A stretch of 64,000 nt of DNA from assembly GCF_019397265.1 (NCBI RefSeq), contig NZ_CP068985.1, forward strand, positions 1,736,001 through 1,800,000, in the 5' to 3' direction. This stretch comes from Nonomuraea coxensis DSM 45129 (lineage in GTDB: Bacteria > Actinomycetota > Actinomycetes > Streptosporangiales > Streptosporangiaceae). The translations under genes were made by a program, and so were the position numbers. The notes below the pieces were generated by a model. The model saw only the letters and a list, made by a program, of their open reading frames with translations, did no database searches and was not told the DNA's origin. Below, in pieces: positions 24,607 to 33,242 of the stretch. Position 1 is the stretch's first letter, and each line of letters opens with the position of its first letter.

Positions 24607-26832
24607 GTGAGGGGAGAGGCCCGTTCGTACGCCGCGGCCCGCAAGGAGCGGACCGCGGACACCGACCGCTGGCTTAAGGATCTCTTCCGCACGGCGAGCG
24701 ACGGCGACCACGTCTCACTGGTCGCCGTCGGCAGCCTCGGAAGGGGCGAGCCGGCTCCCGGGAGCGACCTCGACCTGGTCCTGCTCCACAACGGGCGGCC
24801 GGACGTCGCCAGGATCGCCGACCGGATCTGGTACCCGATCTGGGACTCCTCGTCCGGCCTCGACCACTCGGTACGCACGGTGGAGGAGGCCGTGGCGGTC
24901 GCCCGCCAGGACCTCAAGGCCGTGCTCGGCCTCATCCAGGCCCGCCACGTGGCGGGCGACCCCGAGCTGACCAGGAAGGCCAGGGAGGCGGTGCTCGCCG
25001 AGTGGCGGGCCGACTCCCGGCGCAGGCTCGGCGAGCTGCGGGAGGCCGCCGACAAGCGCGCCCAGGTCAGCGGCGAGCTGGCGTTCCTCCTCGAACCCGA
25101 CCTCAAGGACGGCCGCGGCGGGCTCCGCGACGTCCAGGCCATGCAGGCCGTGGCGGCGGCCTGGGTCGCCTCGGCACCCGGCCCCCGGGTCCGCGAGGCC
25201 CACGAGTTCATCCTCGACGTCCGGCACGCGCTGCACGTCGTCACCGCCCGCGGCGCCGACCGGCTGGTCCTCCAGGAGCAGGACGCCGTGGCGGGGCTGC
25301 TCGGCCTGCTCGACGCCGAGGCGCTCATGCGCCGCCTCGCCGAGGCCGGCCGCACCGTCTCCCACGCCTTCGACGCGACCTGGCGCACCGTTGACAAGCT
25401 CCTGTCAGGACCGGCTCCGCGCGGCCGCCGCCCGCTCGCCGACGGCGTGGTCGAGCACGGCGGCGAGGTCGTGCTCGCCAGAGGCGTCAACCCGCGTACG
25501 GACCCCGTCCTCGTGCTGCGCGCGGCCGCCGCCGCGGCCGACTCCGGGCTGCCGATGGCGCCCGCCACGGTGTCCGTCCTCGCAGCTCAGTCGCCTCCCA
25601 TGCCGGTGCCGTGGCCCGAGGAGGCGCGCGACGCGCTGGTGTCGATCCTCGGCGCGGGCCGCGCCGCCGTGCCCGTGTGGGAGGAGCTGGACCAGGCCGG
25701 CATCGTTGTCAAGCTGCTTCCTGACTGGGAGCGCGTACGCCACCGCCCGCAGCGCAACCCGATCCACCGCTTCACCGTCGACCGGCACCTCATCGAGGCC
25801 GCCGCCAACGCCGCCGGCCACACCCGCGAGGTCTCACGCCCCGACCTCCTGCTCATCGCGGCGCTCCTGCACGACGTCGGGAAGGGCTGGCCCGGCGACC
25901 ACTCGGCGACCGGCGAGGTCGTGGTGCGCGACATCGCCACCCGCATCGGCCTGCCGCCCCAGGACGTCGACACGCTGGCCACCGTCGTCCGCCACCACCT
26001 GCTGCTGCCCGAGACGGCCACCCGCCGCGACCTGGACGACCCGGTCACCATCGAGAAGGTGGCCGCCACCGTCGGCAGCCGCGAGGTGCTCGACCTGCTG
26101 GCCGCGCTGGCCGTGGCCGACGGCAACGCGACCGGCCCGGCCGCCTGGAACGCCTGGAAGGCCGGGCTGGTCGCCGACCTCGTCCGCCGGGTCAGGTCCG
26201 TGCTGTCCGGCTCGCCGCCGCCCAAGCCGCCCACCCTGTCGGCCGAGCAGGCCGCGCTGGCCAGGCACGGCGGCGGCGCGGTCCGCGTCGCCGGCGGCAA
26301 CGTCACCGTCGTCGCCCCCGACCGGGTGGGGCTGCTGTGGAGCGCGGCCGGCGTGCTGTCCGCGCACCGGCTCATCGTGCGCTCCGCCTCGTCGGCCTCC
26401 GCCGGCTCCACGGCGGTGATCGAGTTCTCCGTGATCCCCGAGTACGGCTCCCCTCCCGACCCGGCGACCCTGGAGTCCGATCTCCGTCTCGTCCTTGCCG
26501 GCCGTCTTGACATCGAGCAGCGGCTGGCCCGGCGGGCGAGGGCCGTGCGCCCGCCCCGCGTACCCGTGGCCCCACCTCGGGTGACGCTGGTCGACGACGC
26601 CTCCGCGACGGCCACCGTGGTGGAAGTCAGAGCCCATGACAGACCGGGGCTGCTGTGGCGGATCGGTCGGGCGTTCGGGGAGTGCGGTCTTGACGTGCGG
26701 GCCGCTCGCGTGGAGACTCTCGGCGCGGAGGCGGTGGACGTCTTCTACGTGGTTGATCGCGCCGGTCGCCCCCTCAGCGACGACGCGCAGCGGGCACAAG
26801 TCCGCGATCACGTGCTCGCCGCACTGCGATAA
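24607..26832 (+). CDS. glnD: [Protein-PII] nucleotidyltransferase/hydrolase
   Basis: A 741-residue GlnD enzyme that modifies and demodifies PII at Tyr51 according to glutamine. Domains: nucleotidyltransferase with VGSLGRGEPAPGSDLDLVLL (about residues 38-57), a linker with LKDGRGGLRDVQAMQAVAAA, an HD hydrolase domain with LIAALLHDVGKGWPGDHSA (about 415-435) and VVRHHLLLPETATRRDL, then two ACT domains (VTVVAPDRVGLLWSAAGVL and VEVRAHDRPGLLWRIGRAFG) that sense glutamine. In Streptomyces this enzyme adenylylates PII. It is 741 residues against 800-890 in enterobacteria. The GTG start lies within a tandem copy of CACTGAGGTGAGGGG (24584-24598 and 24600-24614). Confidence 0.94.
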   Translation: MRGEARSYAAARKERTADTDRWLKDLFRTASDGDHVSLVAVGSLGRGEPAPGSDLDLVLLHNGRPDVARIADRIWYPIWDSSSGLDHSVRTVEEAVAVARQDLKAVLGLIQARHVAGDPELTRKAREAVLAEWRADSRRRLGELREAADKRAQVSGELAFLLEPDLKDGRGGLRDVQAMQAVAAAWVASAPGPRVREAHEFILDVRHALHVVTARGADRLVLQEQDAVAGLLGLLDAEALMRRLAEAGRTVSHAFDATWRTVDKLLSGPAPRGRRPLADGVVEHGGEVVLARGVNPRTDPVLVLRAAAAAADSGLPMAPATVSVLAAQSPPMPVPWPEEARDALVSILGAGRAAVPVWEELDQAGIVVKLLPDWERVRHRPQRNPIHRFTVDRHLIEAAANAAGHTREVSRPDLLLIAALLHDVGKGWPGDHSATGEVVVRDIATRIGLPPQDVDTLATVVRHHLLLPETATRRDLDDPVTIEKVAATVGSREVLDLLAALAVADGNATGPAAWNAWKAGLVADLVRRVRSVLSGSPPPKPPTLSAEQAALARHGGGAVRVAGGNVTVVAPDRVGLLWSAAGVLSAHRLIVRSASSASAGSTAVIEFSVIPEYGSPPDPATLESDLRLVLAGRLDIEQRLARRARAVRPPRVPVAPPRVTLVDDASATATVVEVRAHDRPGLLWRIGRAFGECGLDVRAARVETLGAEAVDVFYVVDRAGRPLSDDAQRAQVRDHVLAALR

Positions 26833-26878
26833 CCGGCACCGAACGGCTGTCGGTACCACTGTAACAATTGTGTCCGAT

Positions 26879-26907
26879 TTGCCGGTTGTGACACTTGCTC
26901 GGATACC
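26879..26907 (+). promoter_or_regulatory. Possible promoter of conservon 1
   Basis: TTGCCG (26879-26884), a 17-base spacer and GATACC (26902-26907) lie about 75 bases before the cvnA1 start, in the 148-base gap after glnD. The boxes are weak. The element shared by conservons 2 and 3 was not found here. Confidence 0.3.
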
Positions 26908-26980
26908 TTGTGGACCGGCTTCGAGGTTTGGGCGGCTTGGGAGCACATCGCCACGGCATGATTGAGGGGTAGCGGAACCA

Positions 26981-29900
26981 GTGACTACGGGGAACTCCGA
27001 CAGCGGCTCAGCCGCGCCGCGGAGGCGCGGCGGACGGTCGCTGTCACGCTTCGGACTGCGCAACTGGCGCGTGCGCTGGCGCCTCACGGCGCTCATCCTG
27101 GTCCCGACCGTGGCCGCCGTCGTGCTGGGCGGCTCCCGCGTGGTCGAGTCGGTCCAGAGCATCGCCGACTACGACCGCACGGCCGCCGCCGCCGAACAGG
27201 CCGGCCACATCCGTGACCTGCTGCAGGCGATCGGGCTGGAGCGTGACACCGCGGGCTGGATCGGAGCCAGCCGCGCCATGAAGAAGACGCTCTCCGCGCC
27301 GCTCGCCCAGCGCAAGGCGACCGTCGACGGGCTGGCCGGCCAGGTGCGCTCCGACCTCAACGCCATCGACGACTCCTACGGCCCGCGCGCCGTCAAGGCC
27401 GCCGACCGGGCCAGGTCCGTCCTCGCCCGGCTGCCCCGCATCCGCGCCGAGGGCCAGACCAACACCGCCCAGTACGACACCCTGACCGACAGCCTCCTCA
27501 CCCTGCACGACGAGCTCGGCCTGCTGTCCGACGACTCCCTGACAGTCGGCCAGTTCCGCGCGCTCAGCGCGCTCGCCGCGGCCAAGGAGGAGGTCTCCCG
27601 CCAGCGCGTCCAGCTCCTGCAGGCCAGCTACGACACCGCCAAGGTGGACGCCAAGACGGTCGAGCAGTTCATCACCTCCAACGCCCGCCAGCTCAGCAAC
27701 ATCAGCACCGTCGGCGCCGAGGCCGGCGCCGAGGTCGGCCTCGACCTGTCCAAGTCGCTGGCCGCCAAGCCGGAGTACGTCAACGTCCAGCTCACGAAGT
27801 CGCGCGCGATCACGCTGGCCAGCGGCCGGGCTCCCGGCGTGCGCATCACCGACAACCTGATCTCCGCCCGCGCCAGCCGGCAGGAGTGGTTCGACCAGAA
27901 CCAGATCGTGATCGACGTCCTGCACGGCGTCGAGAAGGACCTCGCCGACAAGGTCAGCCTGCGCAGCCAGGAGCTGCGCAGCTCCGAGATCCGCAACGCG
28001 ATCATCGCCGGTGTCATGATCGTAGCGCTACTTCTGCTCGTCTTGCTCCTCACCGTCGCCATCGCCCGCTCCATGGTCACCCCGCTGCGCCGGCTGCGCA
28101 CCGAGGCGCTGGAGATCGCCGGCTTCCGCCTGCCCGACGTGGTGCGCCAGCTCCGCGTCAACGGCGAGGCCCAGGTCGGCGAGGTACGCCCGATCGGCGT
28201 CGAGGGCAACGACGAGATCGGCGAGGTGGCCCGCGCCTTCGACCAGGTGCACCGGCAGGCGGTGCGCCTGGCGGGCGAGGAGGCCGAGCTGCGCGGCAAC
28301 ATCAGCTCGATGTTCGTCAACCTCTCCCGCCGTACGCAGACGCTGGTCGAGCGGCAGATCTCGCTCATCGACGGCCTGGAGAAGGGCGAGCAGGACGGCG
28401 CCAGGCTGGCCGACCTGTTCAAGCTCGACCACCTCGCCACCCGCATGCGCCGCAACTCCGAGAACCTGCTGGTCCTCGCCGGCCACGAGGCCACCAGGCG
28501 GCGCAGCCAGCCGGCCAAGCTGGTCGACGTCGTCCGCGCCGCGCTGTCGGAGGTCGAGGGCTACGAGCGGGTCCAGGTGCGGGTGCACCGGGGCACGTCG
28601 GTGCTCGGCAGCTGCGCCAACGACCTCGTCCACCTGGTCGCCGAGCTGGTCGAGAACGCCATCCAGTTCTCCCCGAACAGCTCGCACGTCGTCGTCACCA
28701 GCAGCCCCATCGAGGGCGGTGGCGCGCTGCTGTCGGTGAGCGACACCGGCATCAGCATGACCGAGGACGAGCTGGCCGAGGCCAACCGCCGCCTCGCCGA
28801 GCCGCCGGTCGTGGACGTGTCGGTGTCGCGGCGCATGGGCCTGTTCGTGGTCGGCCGCCTGGCGCTGCGCCACGGCATCCGGGTCCAGCTCAGGAAGGGC
28901 GACGGCGCCGGGCTCATCGCGATGGTGCTGCTGCCGCCCGCGCTCATCGCCGACGGCCGCGAGCAGCCGCTGCCGCAGCGGCCCGCCTTCGGCGGCGGCA
29001 CCGCCCCCGCCCCGTCCTTCGGCGGCGGCCCCCTCAACGGACCTCTCACCGGTCCCGCCAACGGCCCGCTCACCGGCCCGCTCACCGGCCCCGGCAGTGG
29101 GTCCGCCAGTGGGCCGGTCGCCGGTCCCGCCAACGGGGCCGGGTTCGGCGGGCGGCACGGGGGGCCGGCCGGCTCCGTCCCCAACGGGACGTTCCGGTCG
29201 TTCGGCAGCTTCGAGTCCATGGACGCGCCGCGCGGCGGCCCCGCCCGCCCCAGCCCCGGGCATCCGGGCCAGGGCGGCCACGACAGCACGCCGGGCACGC
29301 CCAGGCACGCCTTCGGCACGTACGGCTCGGACCCCGGCCAGCCGGGCGTGAACGCCTTCACGGCCGACACCGACGGCGGCTCCTACCGGGGCCGGCCGCC
29401 CGGCGCCTTCGACTCCGGGTCCTACCCGTCGTACCCGAGCCAGCCGGTCAACGGCGTCCACAACGCATCGGGAAATGGCGCGTTCCAGACGCCGCCGCCT
29501 CCCGCGTACCCGACCAACGACGTGCGCAGGGCCGACCCCGCCCCTTCCGTGGACGTCTCGCCCATGGAGCCTGACCAGGAGGAATACCTGCCGATCTTCG
29601 CGTCGGTGGAGTCCGCCTGGTTCCGGCGCCCGCCGGGCGAGCAACCCCCTGCGCAGCCGCAGGCGACGGGCGGCGGTGAGGCCACGTCCGCGCAAGCCGT
29701 ACCCTCTGGGGAGGAATCGTGGCGAACGGCCGCCGACGCCGGATGGCAGGCGGCGGCCAAGGCCAGCGAGCCCAGCCTCGGCGGCATCACCGCCGCCGGG
29801 CTCCCCAAGCGGACCCCCAAGGCCAACCTGGTGCCCGGCACGGCGGCCCAGCCGTCGCCGGCGCAGCAGCAGCCGCCGCAGCGGCAGGCCCCCGTGCCGC

Positions 29901-30004
29901 CTCCGGTCTCCGCGGACCGGATGCGCAGCCGGATGGCCGGCTTCCAACAGGGTGTGCGACGGGGCCGCCAGGAAGTACGTCGACAGGAGGAACAGAGTGA
30001 GTAA
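26981..30004 (+). CDS. Conservon 1 sensor histidine kinase-like protein CvnA (nitrate-sensing type)
   Basis: A 1007-residue membrane sensor. Two transmembrane helices (about residues 36-51 and 341-365) enclose an extracytoplasmic helical domain of the nitrate/nitrite-sensing (NIT) type; a HAMP segment (LRRLRTEALEIAG) follows. The kinase core has LDHLATRMRRNSENLLVLAG, N box ELVENAIQFSPN (about 556), G1 VSDTGISM and G2 SRRMGLFVVGRLALRHGI. The last 340 residues are disordered, with GP(L/A)(N/T) repeats and short motifs EEYLPIFASVESAWF, AADAGWQAA, GLPKRTPKANLVPGTA and FQQGVRRGR shared with the two other CvnA proteins here. No receiver domain or response regulator is nearby. It is first gene of the conservon and probably passes its signal to the CvnB-CvnD complex. 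Confidence 0.9.
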   Translation: MTTGNSDSGSAAPRRRGGRSLSRFGLRNWRVRWRLTALILVPTVAAVVLGGSRVVESVQSIADYDRTAAAAEQAGHIRDLLQAIGLERDTAGWIGASRAMKKTLSAPLAQRKATVDGLAGQVRSDLNAIDDSYGPRAVKAADRARSVLARLPRIRAEGQTNTAQYDTLTDSLLTLHDELGLLSDDSLTVGQFRALSALAAAKEEVSRQRVQLLQASYDTAKVDAKTVEQFITSNARQLSNISTVGAEAGAEVGLDLSKSLAAKPEYVNVQLTKSRAITLASGRAPGVRITDNLISARASRQEWFDQNQIVIDVLHGVEKDLADKVSLRSQELRSSEIRNAIIAGVMIVALLLLVLLLTVAIARSMVTPLRRLRTEALEIAGFRLPDVVRQLRVNGEAQVGEVRPIGVEGNDEIGEVARAFDQVHRQAVRLAGEEAELRGNISSMFVNLSRRTQTLVERQISLIDGLEKGEQDGARLADLFKLDHLATRMRRNSENLLVLAGHEATRRRSQPAKLVDVVRAALSEVEGYERVQVRVHRGTSVLGSCANDLVHLVAELVENAIQFSPNSSHVVVTSSPIEGGGALLSVSDTGISMTEDELAEANRRLAEPPVVDVSVSRRMGLFVVGRLALRHGIRVQLRKGDGAGLIAMVLLPPALIADGREQPLPQRPAFGGGTAPAPSFGGGPLNGPLTGPANGPLTGPLTGPGSGSASGPVAGPANGAGFGGRHGGPAGSVPNGTFRSFGSFESMDAPRGGPARPSPGHPGQGGHDSTPGTPRHAFGTYGSDPGQPGVNAFTADTDGGSYRGRPPGAFDSGSYPSYPSQPVNGVHNASGNGAFQTPPPPAYPTNDVRRADPAPSVDVSPMEPDQEEYLPIFASVESAWFRRPPGEQPPAQPQATGGGEATSAQAVPSGEESWRTAADAGWQAAAKASEPSLGGITAAGLPKRTPKANLVPGTAAQPSPAQQQPPQRQAPVPPPVSADRMRSRMAGFQQGVRRGRQEVRRQEEQSE

Positions 30005-30025
30005 GCGTCCCGCCGGGGAGGATGC

Positions 30026-30448
30026 GTGACTACGCTGAGCCATGAGGCGCACCGCTTCGACTGGCTGATCACCGACTTCGTGCGCAACACGCCCGGGGTC
30101 GCGCACGCCGTGGTCGTCTCGGCCGACGGGCTCTGCCTGGCGGCCTCCGAGGGGTTCCCGCCGGACCGGGCCGACCAGCTCGCCGCGGTCTCCGCGGGCC
30201 TGCTGAGCCTGACCGTGGGCGCCTCCCGGGTGTTCGAGGGCGGTGCGGTGACGCAGACCGTCGTCGAGATGCAGCGCGGGCTGCTGATCGTCATGGCCAT
30301 CAGCGACGGCTCGGTGCTGACCGTGCTGGCGGGTCCGGATTGTGACATGGGTTTGGTGGCGTATCAGATGACGCTGCTGGTAGACAGGGCGGGACAAGCG
30401 CTCACGCCCGCCCTGCGCGCCGAACTGCAGGCCGCCAGGGCGCGGTGA
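30026..30448 (+). CDS. Conservon 1 roadblock/LC7 domain protein CvnB
   Basis: A 140-residue roadblock/LC7 protein, the fold of GTPase-activating subunits (MglB-like). It begins HEAHRFDWLITDFVRNTPGVAHAVVVSADGLCLAA and contains DRADQLAAVSAGLLSLTVGA, RVFEGGAVTQTVVEMQRGLL and DCDMGLVAYQMTLLV. In conservons this subunit is thought to control the CvnD GTPase and to contact CvnA. GTG 30026 has GGGGAGGA upstream, 21 bases after cvnA1. Confidence 0.93.
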   Translation: MTTLSHEAHRFDWLITDFVRNTPGVAHAVVVSADGLCLAASEGFPPDRADQLAAVSAGLLSLTVGASRVFEGGAVTQTVVEMQRGLLIVMAISDGSVLTVLAGPDCDMGLVAYQMTLLVDRAGQALTPALRAELQAARAR

Positions 30449-30474
30449 TGTGATGGAACTGATGGGAGCGGGCC

Positions 30475-30837
30475 GTGTACGGCAGTGACGGGATCGGGGA
30501 AGAAGAGCCCCTGTTCCGTCCCTATGCGGTGACGGGCGGTCGTTCCGAGCCGCGGTACCACCTCGCGATGGAGACCCTGATCTCCTCGATGTCGATCCCG
30601 GACGCCGAGATGGCTCTGCTCACCCCCGAGCAGGAGTCCATCATGCAGCTCTGCAGGACGTTCCGGTCGGTCGCCGAGATCTCGGCCCTGCTCCGCGTCC
30701 CGCTGGGCGTGGCGAGGGTGCTCGTGGCGGACATGTCCGATGAAGGACTTGTCCGCCTGCACCAGCCACGCCTCCAGCAGGGACAGCCAGACCTCAACAT
30801 GCTCGAAAGGGTGCTCAGTGGACTACGCAGGCTCTAG
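30475..30837 (+). CDS. Conservon 1 DUF742 protein CvnC
   Basis: A 120-residue DUF742 protein, third subunit of the conservon. It shows FRPYAVTGGRSEPRYHLAME, then a winged-helix-like part with TFRSVAEISALLRVPLGVAR and VLVADMSDEGLVRLHQPRLQ, ending in LERVLSGLRRL. It is thought to form a complex with CvnA, CvnB and CvnD at the membrane. Its last 20 bases also encode the start of cvnD1. Confidence 0.92.
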   Translation: MYGSDGIGEEEPLFRPYAVTGGRSEPRYHLAMETLISSMSIPDAEMALLTPEQESIMQLCRTFRSVAEISALLRVPLGVARVLVADMSDEGLVRLHQPRLQQGQPDLNMLERVLSGLRRL

Positions 30838-31393
30838 CCCCGGCCTCACCTCGACGAAGATCGTCGTGGCCGGAGGCTTCGGCGTCGGCAAGACGACGTT
30901 CGTGGGGGCGGTGTCCGAGATCCTCCCGCTCACCACGGAAGCGGTCATGACGGACGCGTCCGCGGGCATCGACGACCTGGGGATGACCCCCAACAAGCAG
31001 ACCACGACCGTGGCGATGGACTTCGGCCGGCTCTCGCTGGACCGTGACCTGATCCTCTACCTGTTCGGCACGCCCGGACAGCACCGGTTCTGGTTCATGT
31101 GGGACGACCTGGTGCGCGGCGCCATCGGGGCCGTGGTGCTGGTGGACACCCGCCGGCTGGCCGACAGCTTCCCCGCCATCGACTACTTCGAAGAGGCGAA
31201 GCTGCCGTTCGTCATCGGCATCAACGGCTGGGACGGGCAGTTCGTCCACTCCGACCAGGAGGTCAGGGAGGCGCTGGCGCTCTCGCCGCACACGCCGATC
31301 GTCCGCACCGACGCCCGCAACCGCGAGTCGGTCAAGGCCACGCTGATCGCCCTCGTCGAGCACGTCGTACGCCTGCGCGCCGCCGTCCACTGA
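30818..31393 (+). CDS. Conservon 1 small GTPase CvnD
   Basis: A 191-residue MglA/Ras-like ATP/GTP-binding protein. P-loop GGFGVGKTTFVGAVSE (about residues 16-31), switch II region FGTPGQHRFWFMWDD (a DxxG-like position), and IGINGWDG as the base-recognition strand. GTG 30818 lies inside the end of cvnC1 with AAAGGG nine bases before it. A 107-base stretch (31133-31239) is identical to cvnD3. It is the output switch of the conservon; a cytochrome P450 (cvnE) seen in some conservons is absent. Confidence 0.93.
   Translation: MDYAGSSPGLTSTKIVVAGGFGVGKTTFVGAVSEILPLTTEAVMTDASAGIDDLGMTPNKQTTTVAMDFGRLSLDRDLILYLFGTPGQHRFWFMWDDLVRGAIGAVVLVDTRRLADSFPAIDYFEEAKLPFVIGINGWDGQFVHSDQEVREALALSPHTPIVRTDARNRESVKATLIALVEHVVRLRAAVH
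31133..31239 (+). repeat. 107-bp tract in cvnD1 identical to cvnD3
   Basis: The bases from GTGGTGCTGGTGGACACC to GACGGGCA are the same, third codon positions included, as 58979-59085 in cvnD3. Flanking bases differ at several silent sites, which suggests gene conversion between the two conservons. Confidence 0.85.
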
Positions 31394-31403
31394 GCCCCCT
31401 GAG

Positions 31404-32192
31404 CTACCGGTCCAGCCGCTGGTAGCGGCGGACCGACAGGACGAAGAACACGGCGGTGATGGCCACCGGCCACGCCACGGCCATGAGCAGCGGATGCTGC
31501 GCCACCCAGGAGTCGCCGCCCCAGCCCGGGTTGCCGAAGAGCTGCCGGGCCGCGGCCACGGTGGACGACAGCGGGTTCCACTCGGCGATGGTGCCCAGCC
31601 AGCCCGGCATGGTCCCGGGGGCGACGAAGGCGTTCGACAGGAACCCGATCGGGAACTCCAGGGTCTGGACGGCCACCGCCGCGCCCGGCTCGCGCGCCAC
31701 CAGCCCGAGGTACATCCCGGCCCAGAGCAGCGAGAAGCGCAGGAGCAGCAGCAGCCCCACCGCGCCGAGCGCCCCGCCCGCGGTCGCGGGCCGCCAGCCC
31801 ACGGCGAGCCCGCAGGCCAGCAGGCCGGCGAGGACCAGCGCCGAGTGGAGCAGGTCGGCGACGGCCCGGCCGATGAGCACGGCCGAGGGCGTCATGGGCA
31901 GCGAGCGGAAGCGGTCGGTGACGCCCGCGGCGGCGTCGGTCGAGACGGCGACCATGGTGGCGCTGAGGCCGAAGAGCATCGTCATGCCGTACATGCCGGG
32001 CATGAGGAAGTCGAAGTAGCCGGCTCCGGGCGGCACCCGTACGGCGCCGCCGAACAGGTAGCCGAAGGCCAGCGTGATCATGATCGGGAAGGCGATCCCG
32101 AAGCCGACGGTCATCGGCTGGTTGCGCCAGTGGGTCAGGTCGCGCCTGGCGACGGTCCAGCCGTCGGCCAGCGCCCATCGCAGCGTGGTCAT
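31404..32192 (-). CDS. ABC-2 type exporter permease (DrrB-like)
   Basis: A 262-residue ABC-2 permease with six predicted helices, including PMTVGFGIAFPIMITLAFGY, YGMTMLFGLSATMVAVSTDA, RFRSLPMTPSAVLIGRAVAD and NAFVAPGTMPGWLGTIAEWN, all characteristic of the daunorubicin-resistance DrrB group. It overlaps the ATPase gene by four bases (ATGA) and forms a drug-efflux type pair with it. Transcription is controlled by the TetR-type protein encoded divergently. It is convergent with cvnD1, ten bases away. Confidence 0.92.
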   Translation of the reverse strand: MTTLRWALADGWTVARRDLTHWRNQPMTVGFGIAFPIMITLAFGYLFGGAVRVPPGAGYFDFLMPGMYGMTMLFGLSATMVAVSTDAAAGVTDRFRSLPMTPSAVLIGRAVADLLHSALVLAGLLACGLAVGWRPATAGGALGAVGLLLLLRFSLLWAGMYLGLVAREPGAAVAVQTLEFPIGFLSNAFVAPGTMPGWLGTIAEWNPLSSTVAAARQLFGNPGWGGDSWVAQHPLLMAVAWPVAITAVFFVLSVRRYQRLDR

Positions 32193-33163
32193 ACGCGTTC
32201 CTCTCGCGCCTGGGGGGAGGCCCCGTCGGTGGTCAGGGTGGCGGTCGTCAGGGTCAGGAAGACCTCGTCCAGGGTCGGCCGCCTCACGGTGATGTCCTCG
32301 GCCTCGATCCCGGCCGCGGCCAGCGCGGACGGCACCTCCGTGAGGGCCCTGACCCGGTCGGTCACGGGCGCGGACACGCGGCGGGCGTCGGGGTCGGTCT
32401 CCACCGGCCCGCCGGCCGCGCGGGCCGCGATGCCGGCGGCCTCCGCCAGCCGTTCGTGGTCGCGGATCACCACGTCCAGCCGGTCGCCGCCGAGCCGGGA
32501 CTTCAGCTCGTCCGGCGTGCCCTCGGCCACCACCCGGCCCGCGTCCACGACCGCGACCCGGTCGGCGAGCCGGTCGGCCTCCTCCAGGTATTGGGTGGTC
32601 AGCAGGACGGTCGTGCCGCCGGCGACCAGCTCGCGCACCGCGCGCCAGATGTCCGTGCGGCTGCGTGGATCGAGGCCCGTGGTCGGCTCGTCGAGGAACA
32701 GCACGGGCGGCGCCAGGATGAGGCTCGCGGCGAGGTCGAGCCGCCGGCGCATGCCGCCCGAGTACTCCCTGGCCGGGCCGTCGTGCCGCAGCCCGAACCG
32801 GTCCAGCAGCTCGTCGGCCCGCGCCCTGGCCGCCGCCGCGCCCAGGTGGTGCAGGCGGCCGAACAGCTCCAGGTTCTGCCGGCCGGTCAGCAGCTCGTCC
32901 ACGGCCGTGTGCTGGCCGACCAGGCCGATGTTGCGGCGCACCTCGCGCGGCCGGCGCACCACGTCGTGCCCGGCCACCTCGGCCCGGCCGCCCGACGGGC
33001 GCAGGAGCGTGGTGAGGATGCGCACGGCCGTGGTCTTGCCCGCGCCGTTGGGGCCGAGCAGCCCGCACACCGTGCCCTCGCCCACGTCCAGGTCGAGGCC
33101 GTCGAGGGCGGTCTTGCCGCCGCCGTACGTCTTGCGCAATCCCCGTGCGAGCACTGCCGTCAT
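32189..33163 (-). CDS. ABC exporter ATP-binding protein (DrrA-like)
   Basis: A 324-residue DrrA-type ATPase. Walker A GPNGAGKTTAVRI (about residue 38), Q-loop in NIGLVGQHTAVDELLTGRQN, signature YSGGMRRRLDLAASLI, Walker B VLFLDEPTTGLDPRSR and switch His position as Gln in LLTTQYLEEADRLAD, the usual form in this family. The C-terminal 90 residues are the DrrA extension ending with RRPTLDEVFLTLT. ATG 33163 has GGAAGGAG before it. Its promoter lies in the TetR operator region at 33181-33240. Confidence 0.93.
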   Translation of the reverse strand: MTAVLARGLRKTYGGGKTALDGLDLDVGEGTVCGLLGPNGAGKTTAVRILTTLLRPSGGRAEVAGHDVVRRPREVRRNIGLVGQHTAVDELLTGRQNLELFGRLHHLGAAAARARADELLDRFGLRHDGPAREYSGGMRRRLDLAASLILAPPVLFLDEPTTGLDPRSRTDIWRAVRELVAGGTTVLLTTQYLEEADRLADRVAVVDAGRVVAEGTPDELKSRLGGDRLDVVIRDHERLAEAAGIAARAAGGPVETDPDARRVSAPVTDRVRALTEVPSALAAAGIEAEDITVRRPTLDEVFLTLTTATLTTDGASPQAREERV

Positions 33164-33180
33164 CGCGCTCTCCTTCCGAA

Positions 33181-33240
33181 TCGTACGCTGTACCGTACAG
33201 CCTACGACTTGAACACGCAACCGTACGGTGTACCGTACGA
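33181..33240. promoter_or_regulatory. Divergent promoters with two TetR operators
   Basis: Two palindromes with the same core: CGTACGCT-GT-ACCGTACA (33182-33199) and CGTACGGT-GT-ACCGTACG (33222-33239, perfect), 40 bp apart. Minus promoter: TTGCGT (33220-33215), 17 bases, TACGGT (33197-33192) inside the first site. Plus promoter: TTGAAC (33209-33214), 16 bases, TACCGT (33231-33236) inside the second. Each -10 is thus covered by one operator. Confidence 0.8.
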
Positions 33241-33242
33241 GG

